A DNA stretch of 64,000 bases from Lichenicoccus sp965277665 (GTDB lineage: Bacteria > Pseudomonadota > Alphaproteobacteria > Acetobacterales > Acetobacteraceae). Numbering within the stretch: position 1 is the stretch's first letter; every line of letters starts with the position of its first letter. The notes under the pieces were generated by a model. The model was not told the origin of the DNA, did not search any database, and saw only the letters and a list, made by a program, of their open reading frames with translations. This document shows, in pieces, positions 34,808 to 43,680 of this stretch. The translations under genes and the position numbers were made by a program. The stretch spans positions 1,798,001 through 1,862,000 of the forward strand of contig NZ_OZ255835.1 in NCBI RefSeq assembly GCF_965277665.1, written 5' to 3'.

Positions 34808-36690
34808 CGCCGCCGGCCTTGCAGCCCGGGCTGCGCTGGTGGCTGGGGCTGGCCGCGTCCATCGGCCTCATCGGCGTGCTGCTGATCTCGCTCGGCTGGC
34901 TGCTCTACGAGGGCACCGGCGTGTGGGGCAACAACATCCCCGTCACCTGGGCGCTCGACATCGTCAGCTACGACTGGTGGATCGGGATCGCCTGCGGCGC
35001 CTTGCTGGTATCGTCGGCGATGTTGCTGTTCGGGACGCCGGAGCGCGACGCGCTCAATCGCATCACCGAGACGGTTGCGGTGCTCGCGGCGGTGGCGGCG
35101 GCGGTCTATCCGATCATCCATCTCGGCCGCCCCTGGTTCTTCTACTGGAACCTGCCATACCCGAACACCATGCTGCTGCAGCCGCAGGTGCGCAGCCCGC
35201 TATTCTGGGACGCCATCGACATCCTCGCCTATCTCACCATCAGCGTGTCGTTCTGGGCGACCGGGCTGCTGCCGGACCTTGCCCGCCTGCGCGACCGCGC
35301 GTCGGAGCGTATCACCGAAGGCGATCCGGACTACGAGAACCGGCGCCGGCTGCGGGCCCGGCTGTACGGCGTCGCCGCCCTGGGCTGGCGCGGCTCGGCG
35401 ATGCACTGGCATCGCTGGCGACAGGCGATGCGCTGTCTCGCCGTGCTCGGGCTGCTGATCGTGCCGACCCTGCAGTCGGGTGCCGCGGTGATGTTCGCCG
35501 GCACCGTGCTGCCGGGCTGGCACGACACCATCATGCCGGTCAGCTTCCTGGTCGGCGCGGTGTTCTCCGGGGTCGCCGCGGTGGCGCTGGTCAGCATCGT
35601 CGCGCGCTCGGCGCTGCGTCTGCAACGCAGCATCGATGCGCGCCCGCTGGCGCTGCTCGCCTGGCTGCTGCTGGGCTTGGGCCTTGCGGAGCTGTACTGC
35701 GAGGCGGCCGGGATCTATGCCACCCTGCTCGGCGGCGACAGCACCGAGATCGCGTCGCTGCACCGCCGCCTGGCCGGCGACCAGGCCTGGGCGTTCTGGA
35801 CCATGCTCGCTGCCGGCCCGCTGGCCGCGCAACTGTTCTGGCTGCCGTTCGTGCGGCGCTCGGCCGCCGCGATCGCCAGCCTCGGCGCCAGCATCTGCCT
35901 CGGCATGTGGGCCGACCATTTCATGGTGATCGTGCCCGCGCTCGAGCACGACTTCCTGCCGTCGTCGGCGCACGCATACACGATCGGCTTCTGGGGGCTG
36001 GCAACGTTCGCAGGCTCCGGCGGCCTGTTCCTGTTCCTGCTGCTGGTGCTGCTGCGCATCCTGCCGGCGGTGGTGCTGTCGCTGCGGACGCAGCAGGACC
36101 CGCATCCGGCGGCGCAGTTCAAGTCGCCCTCGCATGGCGCGCCGCTCTGGGGGGTCGCGGCCGAGTTCGACCAGCCCGGCCGGATGATCGAGGCGGCGCG
36201 CCAGATGATGCAGGAGCACGGCATCGTCCGCCCCGGCATCTCGCGGCTCGACCTGTTCTCCCCGGTGCCGCTGGCGGACGCGGACGCGGCCCTTGCGCTG
36301 GCCTCGCGCGGGGTGCCGGAGGCGGCCGTCACCGGCTTTTTGCTCGGTGCTCTCTCGATGTTCGGCTACTGCGCCACTGTCAGCACGACCTACTACGTCC
36401 TCGATATCGGCGGCCGGCCCTGGTTCTCCTGGCCGTCCTTCATCGTCCCGAGCGTCTCGTCCGGATTGCTCTGCGCCGCGCTGGGCACCGTCGGCGTGCT
36501 GCTGGTCAAGAACCGGCTGCCGCGCCTGAACCATCCGGCGTTCAACATCCCGAACTTCAACCATGCCTCGCACGACCGGTATTTCCTGGTGCTCGAGGGG
36601 CTGGTGGAGAGCTTTCCGGCCGAGAAGGCGCTGGCGGCGCTGCATGCGCTGCAGGCCGGACCGGTGCAGATCAGCCGGGTACCGCGATGA
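34804..36690 (+). CDS. ActC-ActD fusion: NrfD-like quinol-site subunit joined to DUF3341 subunit of ACIII
   Basis: Two ACIII subunits normally encoded separately are joined in one 628-residue protein. Residues about 1-440 are the NrfD/PsrC-type quinone-binding subunit ActC, with around ten membrane helices (WWIGIACGALLVSSAMLL, HLGRPWFFYWNLPYPN). From about 445 the sequence switches to the ActD/DUF3341 family (LWGVAAEFDQPGRMIEAARQM, then two helices, GGRPWFSWPSFIVPS, NHPAFNIPNFNHASHDRYF). No stop or start separates them. The start overlaps actB and the stop overlaps actE, so stoichiometry is set by coupled translation. Fusion fixes C:D at 1:1. Confidence 0.88.
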   Translation: MTPPALQPGLRWWLGLAASIGLIGVLLISLGWLLYEGTGVWGNNIPVTWALDIVSYDWWIGIACGALLVSSAMLLFGTPERDALNRITETVAVLAAVAAAVYPIIHLGRPWFFYWNLPYPNTMLLQPQVRSPLFWDAIDILAYLTISVSFWATGLLPDLARLRDRASERITEGDPDYENRRRLRARLYGVAALGWRGSAMHWHRWRQAMRCLAVLGLLIVPTLQSGAAVMFAGTVLPGWHDTIMPVSFLVGAVFSGVAAVALVSIVARSALRLQRSIDARPLALLAWLLLGLGLAELYCEAAGIYATLLGGDSTEIASLHRRLAGDQAWAFWTMLAAGPLAAQLFWLPFVRRSAAAIASLGASICLGMWADHFMVIVPALEHDFLPSSAHAYTIGFWGLATFAGSGGLFLFLLLVLLRILPAVVLSLRTQQDPHPAAQFKSPSHGAPLWGVAAEFDQPGRMIEAARQMMQEHGIVRPGISRLDLFSPVPLADADAALALASRGVPEAAVTGFLLGALSMFGYCATVSTTYYVLDIGGRPWFSWPSFIVPSVSSGLLCAALGTVGVLLVKNRLPRLNHPAFNIPNFNHASHDRYFLVLEGLVESFPAEKALAALHALQAGPVQISRVPR

Positions 36691-37259
36691 GAGCGGCCTG
36701 CGCTGCGCGGCTGGCGACAGCGATGCTGGCAGTCCCATTGCTGGCAGTCGGGGGCTGCAAGCGCGAGGACATGGCGGTGCAGGACAAGTCGCGCACCTGG
36801 AGCGTCAGCCACCTGCTGCCGCACGGCCGCGTGGTGCAGCCGCCGGTGCCGGGCACCGTGTCGCCGGACGACAACCACCCGCCGGCGCCACAGCCGGCCG
36901 TGATCGACGCGGCGCTGCTGGCGCGCGGCGGGCAGCGTTATGCGATCTACTGCACGCCGTGCCACGGACGCGACGGCATCGGCGACGGCATGATCGTGCG
37001 GCGCGGCTTTCCGCATCCGCCGGACCTGCACGCGGCGGCGCTGCGCCGGATGCCGGCCGCCGGGCTCTACGACGTCATCGATCGCGGCTACGGCGTCATG
37101 TACGGCTATGGCGACCGGATCGGCCCGGCCGATCGCTGGGCGGTGATCGCCTATCTGCGCGCCCTGCAGCGCAGCGGCGACGTGCCGGCCTCGGCGCTGA
37201 CCGCCGACGACCGCGAGAAGCTCGACCAGGCCGGGCCAGGCCGGGAGCCGTCGCGATGA
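36687..37259 (+). CDS. actE: Alternative complex III monoheme cytochrome c lipoprotein (ActE)
   Basis: This 190-residue periplasmic cytochrome c is attached by lipid: a short signal ends in the lipobox LAVGGC (C24). One heme site, CTPCH (89-93), and a downstream Met ligand candidate in the PDLHAAALRRMPAAG or YGVMYGYGDRI segment define a class I c-type domain. The family role is to pass electrons from ACIII to the oxidase or a soluble cytochrome. Start (ATGA with the previous stop) and stop (with actF) are both overlapped. Confidence 0.92.
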   Translation: MRAACAARLATAMLAVPLLAVGGCKREDMAVQDKSRTWSVSHLLPHGRVVQPPVPGTVSPDDNHPPAPQPAVIDAALLARGGQRYAIYCTPCHGRDGIGDGMIVRRGFPHPPDLHAAALRRMPAAGLYDVIDRGYGVMYGYGDRIGPADRWAVIAYLRALQRSGDVPASALTADDREKLDQAGPGREPSR

Positions 37260-38233
37260 GCCGCCGCCTCGCCGGGCTCGCCGGCGTTCCGGCCGTGGCG
37301 GTGCTGGTCTGGCTGCTGCTCGCCGGCGGGGTCGCGATGCAGTCCTATCTCGGCGCCTGGCTGGCGCTGGCGGCATTGCCGCTGGGGGCGCTTTCGGTGC
37401 TGATGGGCCTGGAGGCGGCGGGCGCCGCCGACCGGCCGATTGCGAGCGCGCTACGCCGGATTCTGCCGCTGATGATCCCGGCGGTGCTGGCGGCGCCCGT
37501 GCTGGAGCGCAGCGCGTGGCCCGACCTCCCCGGCGCCTGGTTCGCGCGCGACGCGTTCCTGGTCCGCCAAGCCCTGGTCCTGCTGGCCTGGGGCCTGCTG
37601 GTCCTGCTGTTCGCACGCGCCCCGCGGACCCGTGGCCGGCGCATCGCGGGCGGCCTCGGCCTGCTGGTGCATGTGGCGCTGGTGACGCTGGCCGCCACCG
37701 ACTGGATCGCGTCGCTGCATCCCGGACTGCTGCCGGCTGACCTTGGACTGGTGCTGCTGAGCGCGCAGTCGGGCGCTGCCGCCTCGCTCGCGATCCTGTT
37801 GCTGCCGGCCGCGGTGCGAAACAGGGATGCCGGACGGCTTGCCGTGCTGCTGACGGTGCTGCTCGCTGTGTGGGCGTTCCTGCACTTCACCCAGTTCCTG
37901 ATCGTCTGGTCGGCCGACCTGCCGCGTGAGGCAGACTGGTATCTGGCACGCAGCGGCGGGCTCGGCGCCGGGGCGCCATGGCTGCTGCCGGCGTCGCTGG
38001 GCGTGGCCGTGCCGCTGCTCGCCTGGCGCCCGTCGGTGACGCTCGCGCCCTGCGCGGTCGGCCTGCTGGCGCTGCATGTGGTCGAGATGTTCTGGCTGGT
38101 GACGCCGAGCCTGCGCGGCCGGTTTTCCATCACCTGGCTCGACCTGGCCGCCTTGCTGGCGATGGCCGGGGTAGCGGCAGCGCTCCTGGCGGTGCGTCCC
38201 GGCAGGCTGGCGGTGCGCCATGCCGCGCCCTGA
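37256..38233 (+). CDS. Alternative complex III membrane subunit ActF-like
   Basis: This very hydrophobic 325-residue protein has about nine to ten membrane helices. The segment AFLHFTQFLIVWSADLPREADWYLAR matches the conserved loop of ActF (quinol:cytochrome c oxidoreductase quinone-binding subunit 2), and the position after actE is the usual one. It is shorter than typical ActF (about 400), so a quinone site is uncertain. It may mainly scaffold the complex or mediate contact with the oxidase. The ATG overlaps the actE stop; its 3' end overlaps the following gene by 14 bases. Confidence 0.8.
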   Translation: MSRRLAGLAGVPAVAVLVWLLLAGGVAMQSYLGAWLALAALPLGALSVLMGLEAAGAADRPIASALRRILPLMIPAVLAAPVLERSAWPDLPGAWFARDAFLVRQALVLLAWGLLVLLFARAPRTRGRRIAGGLGLLVHVALVTLAATDWIASLHPGLLPADLGLVLLSAQSGAAASLAILLLPAAVRNRDAGRLAVLLTVLLAVWAFLHFTQFLIVWSADLPREADWYLARSGGLGAGAPWLLPASLGVAVPLLAWRPSVTLAPCAVGLLALHVVEMFWLVTPSLRGRFSITWLDLAALLAMAGVAAALLAVRPGRLAVRHAAP

Positions 38234-38762
38234 TCACCGCTATCCCGCTCTGCTGCTTGCGGCCGCCATCGGCTCGGTCGCCGGTGCGGCCGCCGTTTTC
38301 GGTGGCGGCCTGCTCTGGCGATGGCGCCAGGCGACCCCGGATCCGGATGCCGAAGGCGAGGATCCGGGCGCACGCGGGCTGCCCGGAACGCCGCCCGGTG
38401 CGGCCGCGCTGGAGCGGGGTTTCGAACCGGCGGACATGAAAGCTGCGACACTGGCGCGCAGTACTGCCGTGCTGTTCCTGGTCGCCATCGTCTCGCTCGG
38501 GCTGATGATCGGCATGCTGAAGGCGTTCTCGCACCAGCGCAGCCTGGTACCCGGCCCCAGCCGGCAGCAGCAGGCGGTGATCGTGCCGCCGCGGCCGCAC
38601 CTCGAGGCGGACCCCAGGCAGGACTACACCCGCGCGATGCATGCGATGGATCAGGCGGTGGGGTCGTGGCGCTGGATCGATGTCGCGCATACGCGCGCCC
38701 GCGTCCCGGTGCAGCGCGGCATGGCGCTCAGCCTCGGCCGCTCGCTGGACGACCGACCGTGA
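38220..38762 (+). CDS. Small membrane protein of the ACIII-oxidase cluster, unknown function
   Basis: The 180-residue protein has two membrane helices (about 8-32 and 76-100) and a soluble C-terminal part. Its end (WRWIDVAHTRARVPVQRGMAL) resembles a short motif seen in small proteins encoded near SCO1/oxidase genes (G-W-V-D...V-R-I-P-I-x-x-A-M). That suggests a role in assembly of the oxidase or the ACIII-oxidase supercomplex. The match is from memory and the function is not established. It overlaps the ActF-like gene by 14 bases, and its stop overlaps the GTG of subunit II. Confidence 0.7.
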   Translation: MPRPDHRYPALLLAAAIGSVAGAAAVFGGGLLWRWRQATPDPDAEGEDPGARGLPGTPPGAAALERGFEPADMKAATLARSTAVLFLVAIVSLGLMIGMLKAFSHQRSLVPGPSRQQQAVIVPPRPHLEADPRQDYTRAMHAMDQAVGSWRWIDVAHTRARVPVQRGMALSLGRSLDDRP

Positions 38763-39727
38763 AGCCAGACGCCCAGGCGCTGGCGCTCTGGCCGACCTCG
38801 GCCTCGCTCAGTGCGGCGGAGACCGACCACCTGGTCCTGGGCTTCACCCTGCTGACCCTGCTGCTGACGGTGCCGATCTTCATCGCCATCACCTGGTTCG
38901 CGATCTGGTTCCGCGACGGCCGCATCGCGTATCGCACCTACAGCGACAGGCGGAACCGGTTGCTCGAGGTGAGCTGGATGCTGATCCCGTTCCTGCTCAC
39001 GCTGGTCTTCTTCTACTGGGGTGCCAGGATGTTCGACACCCACAAGCACCCGCCCGGCGACGCGATCCGGATTTCCGCCATCGGCAAGCAGTGGATGTGG
39101 AAATTCCAGCATCCCGGCGGACAGGCCGAGATCGACGACCTGCACGTGCCGACGGGCCAGCCGGTGGTGATCACCATGATCTCGCAGGACGTGATCCACG
39201 CGCTGTACCTGCCGGCGCTGCGCATCCAGATGGAGACGCTGCCCGACCGCTACACGCAGCTCTGGTTCAAGGCCGACCGGCCCGGCATCTATCGCCTGTA
39301 CTGCTCGGAATATTGCGGCACCGATCATTCGGTGATGGGCGGCTACCTCACCATCATGCAGCCGGCCGACTACCAGAAATGGTTGGGCCAATCGGCCACT
39401 TCCGGGTCGCTGGTGGCGCAGGGCCGCGCGGCATTCAGCGCGCATGGCTGCTTGGGTTGCCACGTCGCCGGCTCCGTGGTGCGGGCACCGTCGCTCGCCG
39501 GCCTGTTCGGCTCCCCGGTGCCGCTTGCCGCCGGCGGCACCATCCTCGCCGACGACGGATACATCCGCGACAAGATCCTCGATCCGGACCGCAACCTGAT
39601 CGCCGGCTACCGCCAGCTCATGCCGGTGTTCAAAGGCACGATCGACGAGGGCGAGATGATGGCGCTGGTGTCCTACATCAAATCGCTGGGTGGCCGGTCG
39701 CCGGACCAGAGCGGAGCAACGCCATGA
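38759..39727 (+). CDS. coxB: Cytochrome c oxidase subunit II with C-terminal cytochrome c domain (caa3 type)
   Basis: This 322-residue electron-entry subunit has two N-terminal helices (about 26-50 and 72-90) and a periplasmic CuA domain. The CuA ligands are complete: His147 (DVIHALYLP), Cys182, Glu184, Cys186, His190 and Met193 (YCSEYCGTDHSVM). A fused cytochrome c domain carries CLGCH (231-235) and a Met candidate in QLMPVFKG. The fusion defines a caa3-type oxidase. There is no signal peptide. The GTG start overlaps the previous stop (GTGA). The longer upstream frame is not used. Confidence 0.95.
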   Translation: MKPDAQALALWPTSASLSAAETDHLVLGFTLLTLLLTVPIFIAITWFAIWFRDGRIAYRTYSDRRNRLLEVSWMLIPFLLTLVFFYWGARMFDTHKHPPGDAIRISAIGKQWMWKFQHPGGQAEIDDLHVPTGQPVVITMISQDVIHALYLPALRIQMETLPDRYTQLWFKADRPGIYRLYCSEYCGTDHSVMGGYLTIMQPADYQKWLGQSATSGSLVAQGRAAFSAHGCLGCHVAGSVVRAPSLAGLFGSPVPLAAGGTILADDGYIRDKILDPDRNLIAGYRQLMPVFKGTIDEGEMMALVSYIKSLGGRSPDQSGATP

Positions 39728-41376
39728 GCCTGACCGAGACCCTGCTGCATCGCGATCCGAGCCCGCCGCGCAGCACCATCGGAAGGCCGCCCGACTACCT
39801 GCATGACGAGCACACGCTGCGGTCGTGGTTCTTCACCATCGACCACAAGCGCATCGCCATCCTGTATCTGCTGGCGATCACCTGCTTCTTCGTGTTGGGC
39901 TCGGTCGCTGCCGGCCTGATCCGTCTGTCGCTGGTGGTGCCGAACGGGCAGATCTTCAGCAACGACACCTACAACAAGCTGTTCACCATACACGGCGTGG
40001 TGATGGTGTGGTTCTTCCTGATCCCGTCGATCCCGACCACGTTCGGCAACTTCCTGCTGCCGATCATGATCGGCGCCAAGGACGTGGCATTCCCCCGCCT
40101 GAACCGGCTGAGCTGGTACATCTTCGTGGCGGGCGCGCTGTTCACCCTGTTCACGGTGGTGGTCGGCGGCGTCGATACCGGCTGGACCTTCTATGCGCCG
40201 TTCAGCACCACGTTTTCCAACAGCTGGGTGATCCCGGCTTTGCTCGGCGTCATTGTCGTGGGCTTCTCGTCGATCCTCACCGGGCTCAATTTCGTCGTCA
40301 CCCTGCATACCATGCGCGCGCCCGGCATGACCTGGTTCCGCATGCCGATCTTCTGCTGGACCATGTATGCAACCAGCCTGATCTTCCTGCTGGCGACCCC
40401 GGTGATCACCATCGCCCTGCTGCTGCTGGTGCTGGAGCGCGCCTTCGGCATCGGCATCTTCGATCCCGCACTCGGCGGCGACCCGGTGCTGTTCGAGCAC
40501 CTGTTCTGGTTCTACTCGCACCCGGCGGTCTATATCATGGTGCTGCCGGGCATGGGCGTGATCAGCGAGATCGTGCCGGCGTTCGCGCAGAAGAAGCTGT
40601 TCGGCTACCGCTTCGTGGCCTATGCCAGCATCGGCCTCGCCTCGCTCACCTTCTTCGTGTGGGGCCACCACATGTTCGTCAACGGCCAGAGCGAGACCGC
40701 CAGCCTCACCTTTTCCGTGCTGTCGTTCGCGGTCGCGGTGCCCTCGGCGGTCAAGGTCTATAACTGGACCGCCACCATCTACAAAGGCAGCATCAAGCTC
40801 GACACGCCGATGCTGTATGCAATGGGCTATATCGGGCTGTTCGTGCTGGGCGGCCTGACCGGGTTGTTCCTGGCGACGCTGTCGATCGACGAACACGTGC
40901 ACAACACCTACTTCGTGGTGGCGCATTTCCATTACATCATGGTGGGTGGCACCGCGCTCGCCTTCCTCGGCGGCCTGCACTACTGGTGGCCGAAATTCAC
41001 CGGCCGGATGTATCCCGAAGGCTGGGGCCGGGTCTCGGCCTTCTTCATCTTCGTCGGTTTCAACGCGACGTTCTTTCCGCAATTCATCCTCGGCTATCTC
41101 GGCATGCCGCGGCGCTACCACACCTATCCGCCCGAGTTCCAGCTGCTCAACATCCTCTCCTCGGCCGGCTCGCTGATCCTCGCACTCGGCTACATCTTCC
41201 CGATGATCTACCTCGTCTGGTCGCTGCGGTTCGGCAAGCGGGCACCGGCCAATCCATGGCATGCGCGCGGGCTGGAATGGATGACCACCTCGCCGCCGCC
41301 CAAGCATAATTTCGCGACGCCGCCGACGGTGGATTTCGAGCCGTACGACTATCGCGAGCGGGAGAGCCGGGTGTGA
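39724..41376 (+). CDS. coxA: Cytochrome c oxidase subunit I (A2-subfamily heme-copper oxidase)
   Basis: This is the catalytic subunit that reduces O2 and pumps protons. Its 550 residues contain the heme and CuB ligands: His90 (TIHGVVM), His266 with cross-link Tyr270 (SHPAVY), His315-316 (WGHHMF), and His401/His403 (AHFHYIM). Where A1 enzymes have Glu in HPEVY, this has Ala preceded by Tyr264-Ser265 (FWFYSHPAVY), the YS signature of the A2 subfamily known from Thermus/Rhodothermus caa3 oxidases. Twelve helices are expected. The ATG overlaps the coxB stop and the stop overlaps the coxC GTG. Confidence 0.96.
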   Translation: MSLTETLLHRDPSPPRSTIGRPPDYLHDEHTLRSWFFTIDHKRIAILYLLAITCFFVLGSVAAGLIRLSLVVPNGQIFSNDTYNKLFTIHGVVMVWFFLIPSIPTTFGNFLLPIMIGAKDVAFPRLNRLSWYIFVAGALFTLFTVVVGGVDTGWTFYAPFSTTFSNSWVIPALLGVIVVGFSSILTGLNFVVTLHTMRAPGMTWFRMPIFCWTMYATSLIFLLATPVITIALLLLVLERAFGIGIFDPALGGDPVLFEHLFWFYSHPAVYIMVLPGMGVISEIVPAFAQKKLFGYRFVAYASIGLASLTFFVWGHHMFVNGQSETASLTFSVLSFAVAVPSAVKVYNWTATIYKGSIKLDTPMLYAMGYIGLFVLGGLTGLFLATLSIDEHVHNTYFVVAHFHYIMVGGTALAFLGGLHYWWPKFTGRMYPEGWGRVSAFFIFVGFNATFFPQFILGYLGMPRRYHTYPPEFQLLNILSSAGSLILALGYIFPMIYLVWSLRFGKRAPANPWHARGLEWMTTSPPPKHNFATPPTVDFEPYDYRERESRV

Positions 41377-42035
41377 GCACTGCCGCCCACTTGCCTGTCG
41401 ACATCACGCTCGACGAGCAGTTCACCACCAAGGCCCAGCAGCGCCACGCGGCCAGGTTCGGCATGTGGTGCTGGCTGATCACCGAACTGCTGCTGTTCGC
41501 CGGCCTGCTGCTGATCGCCACCGTGCTGCGGGTACTATACCCGGCCTCGGTCACCGCGGCGGCGAGGCATCTCAAGTTCTGGATCGGGGCTGCCAACACC
41601 GTCGTACTGATCTGCTCCAGCCTCACCATGTCCGGCGCGATCACCGCCTCGCGCCAGGGCCTGCAGACGCTGATGGTGCGCTGCATGCTGGCGACGGCTT
41701 GCCTCGGCGCCCTGTTCCTGGTGCTCAAGGGCTACGAATACTATGCGGATTTCAGCGAACACATGATTCCGTTCCTGGCATGGCGGCCGTATGCGCTGCC
41801 GTACGACCATGCCAGCATGCTGTTCGTCAACGACTACTTCGCGGCGACCGGCCTGCACGGACTGCACCTCGTCACCGGAGTCTTGATCCTGCTGGTGCTG
41901 ACGCGCCAGGCGAGCCGGGCGGGATATTTGTCGCTGCACCAGAACCGCATCGAAATCTTCGGCCTGTACTGGCACTTCATCGATCTGGTCTGGATCATCG
42001 TGTTTCCCACGCTCTACGTGGTGAACCGCGCGTGA
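41373..42035 (+). CDS. coxC: Cytochrome c oxidase subunit III
   Basis: This non-catalytic membrane subunit stabilises proton uptake by subunit I. It has 220 residues and five helices; FGMWCWLITELLLFAGLL, LKGYEYYADF, TGLHGLHLVTGV and LYWHFIDLVWIIVFPTLYV are standard family segments. A five-helix form is common for caa3/bo3-type enzymes. The GTG start overlaps the coxA stop, and the GTG of the next gene overlaps this stop. Confidence 0.94.
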   Translation: MSTAAHLPVDITLDEQFTTKAQQRHAARFGMWCWLITELLLFAGLLLIATVLRVLYPASVTAAARHLKFWIGAANTVVLICSSLTMSGAITASRQGLQTLMVRCMLATACLGALFLVLKGYEYYADFSEHMIPFLAWRPYALPYDHASMLFVNDYFAATGLHGLHLVTGVLILLVLTRQASRAGYLSLHQNRIEIFGLYWHFIDLVWIIVFPTLYVVNRA

Positions 42036-42307
42036 CGCCGGAGTTCAGGCGCGCGATGCGGGTGCCGCTGATGGTGTTCGCCGCACTCCTGGCACTGCTT
42101 GCCGGCAACGTGCTGCTGGGCCAGATCGCCTTCGGCGGCGCCGGCTATGTCGAGGCGGCGATCGCCGGCGTGATGGTGCTGCTGGTGCTGCTGTTTTCGA
42201 TGGAACTGATCCTCGAGCCGCCGATCATCCGCTTCTTCGGCCTCCTCGGTTTCCTATGGGTCGCGATCATGTTCGCCATGACGCTGACCGACTACCTGAC
42301 GCGCTGA
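42032..42307 (+). CDS. Cytochrome c oxidase subunit IV (caa3-type, small)
   Basis: The 91-residue protein has three membrane helices (about 11-31, 38-59 and 65-86). It is the final gene of the cluster, overlapping the coxC stop by a GTGA. Its size, helix count and position fit subunit IV of caa3/cytochrome o-type oxidases, which stabilises the complex. Sequence conservation is low, so the call rests partly on context. Confidence 0.78.
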   Translation: MTPEFRRAMRVPLMVFAALLALLAGNVLLGQIAFGGAGYVEAAIAGVMVLLVLLFSMELILEPPIIRFFGLLGFLWVAIMFAMTLTDYLTR

Positions 42308-42313
42308 GCCGCC

Positions 42314-43666
42314 TTATGCCCGGTGCTGCACGATGGCGGCACTCGCCCGAGGCAGGTGCAGCACGACGGTCTCCCGGTTCGACGCGATCTCCTCGGCTGC
42401 CGGGTGCCAGGAGCCATCGGCACCGATCGTGGCGCCGCCCAATGTGACGCCAGCGATCGCATCGAGCGCCGGCGCCTGCAACCTCAGCACGGAGATCCGG
42501 CCGCCCGCGCTCTTCGGCAACGCCACCTCCAGCGAAGCCGTCGGGTTCTTGTTCAGCAGCACAAGATCGACCAGCCCATCCTGTTTGAGGACGCCGTGAG
42601 CGCTGAACCAGGCCGGGTAGGGACGCGCGAAATGCACGGGAACGACGTGTCCGGTGCCTGCCTGCCTGAACGCCAGCAAGCCGTAGAAGATCGGCCTCGG
42701 ACCGACGACGACGCCGCTGCTGTCGGCGATCGGGGTATATCCCGGGCCATTGCCGCCGCCATGCAGGTTGGCGCCGGATATCCCGTTCGCCGCAAGCTGG
42801 AACAGGAAGTCCAACACCCACAGCGCGGTGCCGAAACTGCGGCTGACGCCCGGAGCACCTCCATTGTAGAAGGAATTGCACTCGGCGAAGCGGCAGCCCA
42901 GCTTGATGTCGTTGCTGGACGCGGCCGCACTCAGCGCCTGCGCCTCCTCGATCACCCTGCGGTCCGGCCGGAGCAGGAGGTCGAGAGTTGAGGAGGGGCT
43001 TTGGCCATTCGCCCGGTAGTAGTGTTGCGTGACCAGATCGACGGCACGCCCCTCCTCACGCACGAAGGGCAGGGTGTAGTTTTGTGCGTCCAGGGCGGCG
43101 GCAGGCCCGCTCAGGCGCACGTGCGGCACGGCTGACCTGATGGCGGTCGCATAGCGTCGCCACTCGCCGAGGAAGTCCTGGAATCGGTAGGATGACGATC
43201 TGAAACCATTGCCGGCATAGAGGTCAGGCTCGTTGCCGATTTCGATCGCCTGCAGTGATGGTCCCAGGCGCCGCGCGACGTAGGCTGCTTCCTCCGCCGC
43301 CGCACCGGGCGTGTTCCGCGCGAAGTTCACGCCCCAGATCACGCTCCAGCCGGTCCGGCGCACGAAGGCGGCGAACGCGTCCACCTGTCCGGGCTCGATG
43401 GGAGCAAGCCCCGCAACAGCGCCACGCCAGCTCGAGGTATCGACGCCATTCGCCCCAATCCTCAGCGAGCCTGGACCGAGCTGACGATACAGGCGTACGA
43501 GGGCGGAGTTGTCCGGGGTGAAGTACGGAACCCGGAGCTGGGTCTTCTCATAGCTCAAGCCGGCGAAGTCCGGTGCCAGCTGCCGGGCGCCGGCCGCAGC
43601 GGCATTCGCCGGCAACGCCACAGCGGAGGCACCAAGCCCATACAGAGCCGCGCGGCGGGTGATCAT
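42314..43666 (-). CDS. Exported GH79-like glycoside hydrolase (glucuronidase-type)
   Basis: This is a secreted or periplasmic retaining glycosidase, probably acting on glucuronic-acid-containing glycans. A twin-arginine-style signal (MITRRAALYGLGASAVALPANA) precedes a (beta/alpha)8 domain with the acid/base in AIEIGNEPDLY (about residue 150) and the nucleophile candidate in CRFAECNSFYNGG (about 268). A beta-sandwich C-terminal domain follows (about 335-450; LVLLNKNPTAS..). The ALWVLDFLFQLAANGISGANLHGG segment is typical of clan-A GH79 relatives. The ATG at 43666 is 14 bases from the esterase upstream, so the two form an operon. It ends six bases from the oxidase cluster, convergent. Confidence 0.8.
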   Translation of the reverse strand: MITRRAALYGLGASAVALPANAAAAGARQLAPDFAGLSYEKTQLRVPYFTPDNSALVRLYRQLGPGSLRIGANGVDTSSWRGAVAGLAPIEPGQVDAFAAFVRRTGWSVIWGVNFARNTPGAAAEEAAYVARRLGPSLQAIEIGNEPDLYAGNGFRSSSYRFQDFLGEWRRYATAIRSAVPHVRLSGPAAALDAQNYTLPFVREEGRAVDLVTQHYYRANGQSPSSTLDLLLRPDRRVIEEAQALSAAASSNDIKLGCRFAECNSFYNGGAPGVSRSFGTALWVLDFLFQLAANGISGANLHGGGNGPGYTPIADSSGVVVGPRPIFYGLLAFRQAGTGHVVPVHFARPYPAWFSAHGVLKQDGLVDLVLLNKNPTASLEVALPKSAGGRISVLRLQAPALDAIAGVTLGGATIGADGSWHPAAEEIASNRETVVLHLPRASAAIVQHRA

Positions 43667-43680
43667 CGGGGCGCGCCGGT

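Noticed and set aside
38641..39723. Apparent 361-residue N-terminal extension of oxidase subunit I
   Set aside because: The open frame upstream of the ATG at 39724 is out-of-frame DNA of subunit II. The known N-terminus and the ATGA overlap fix the start.
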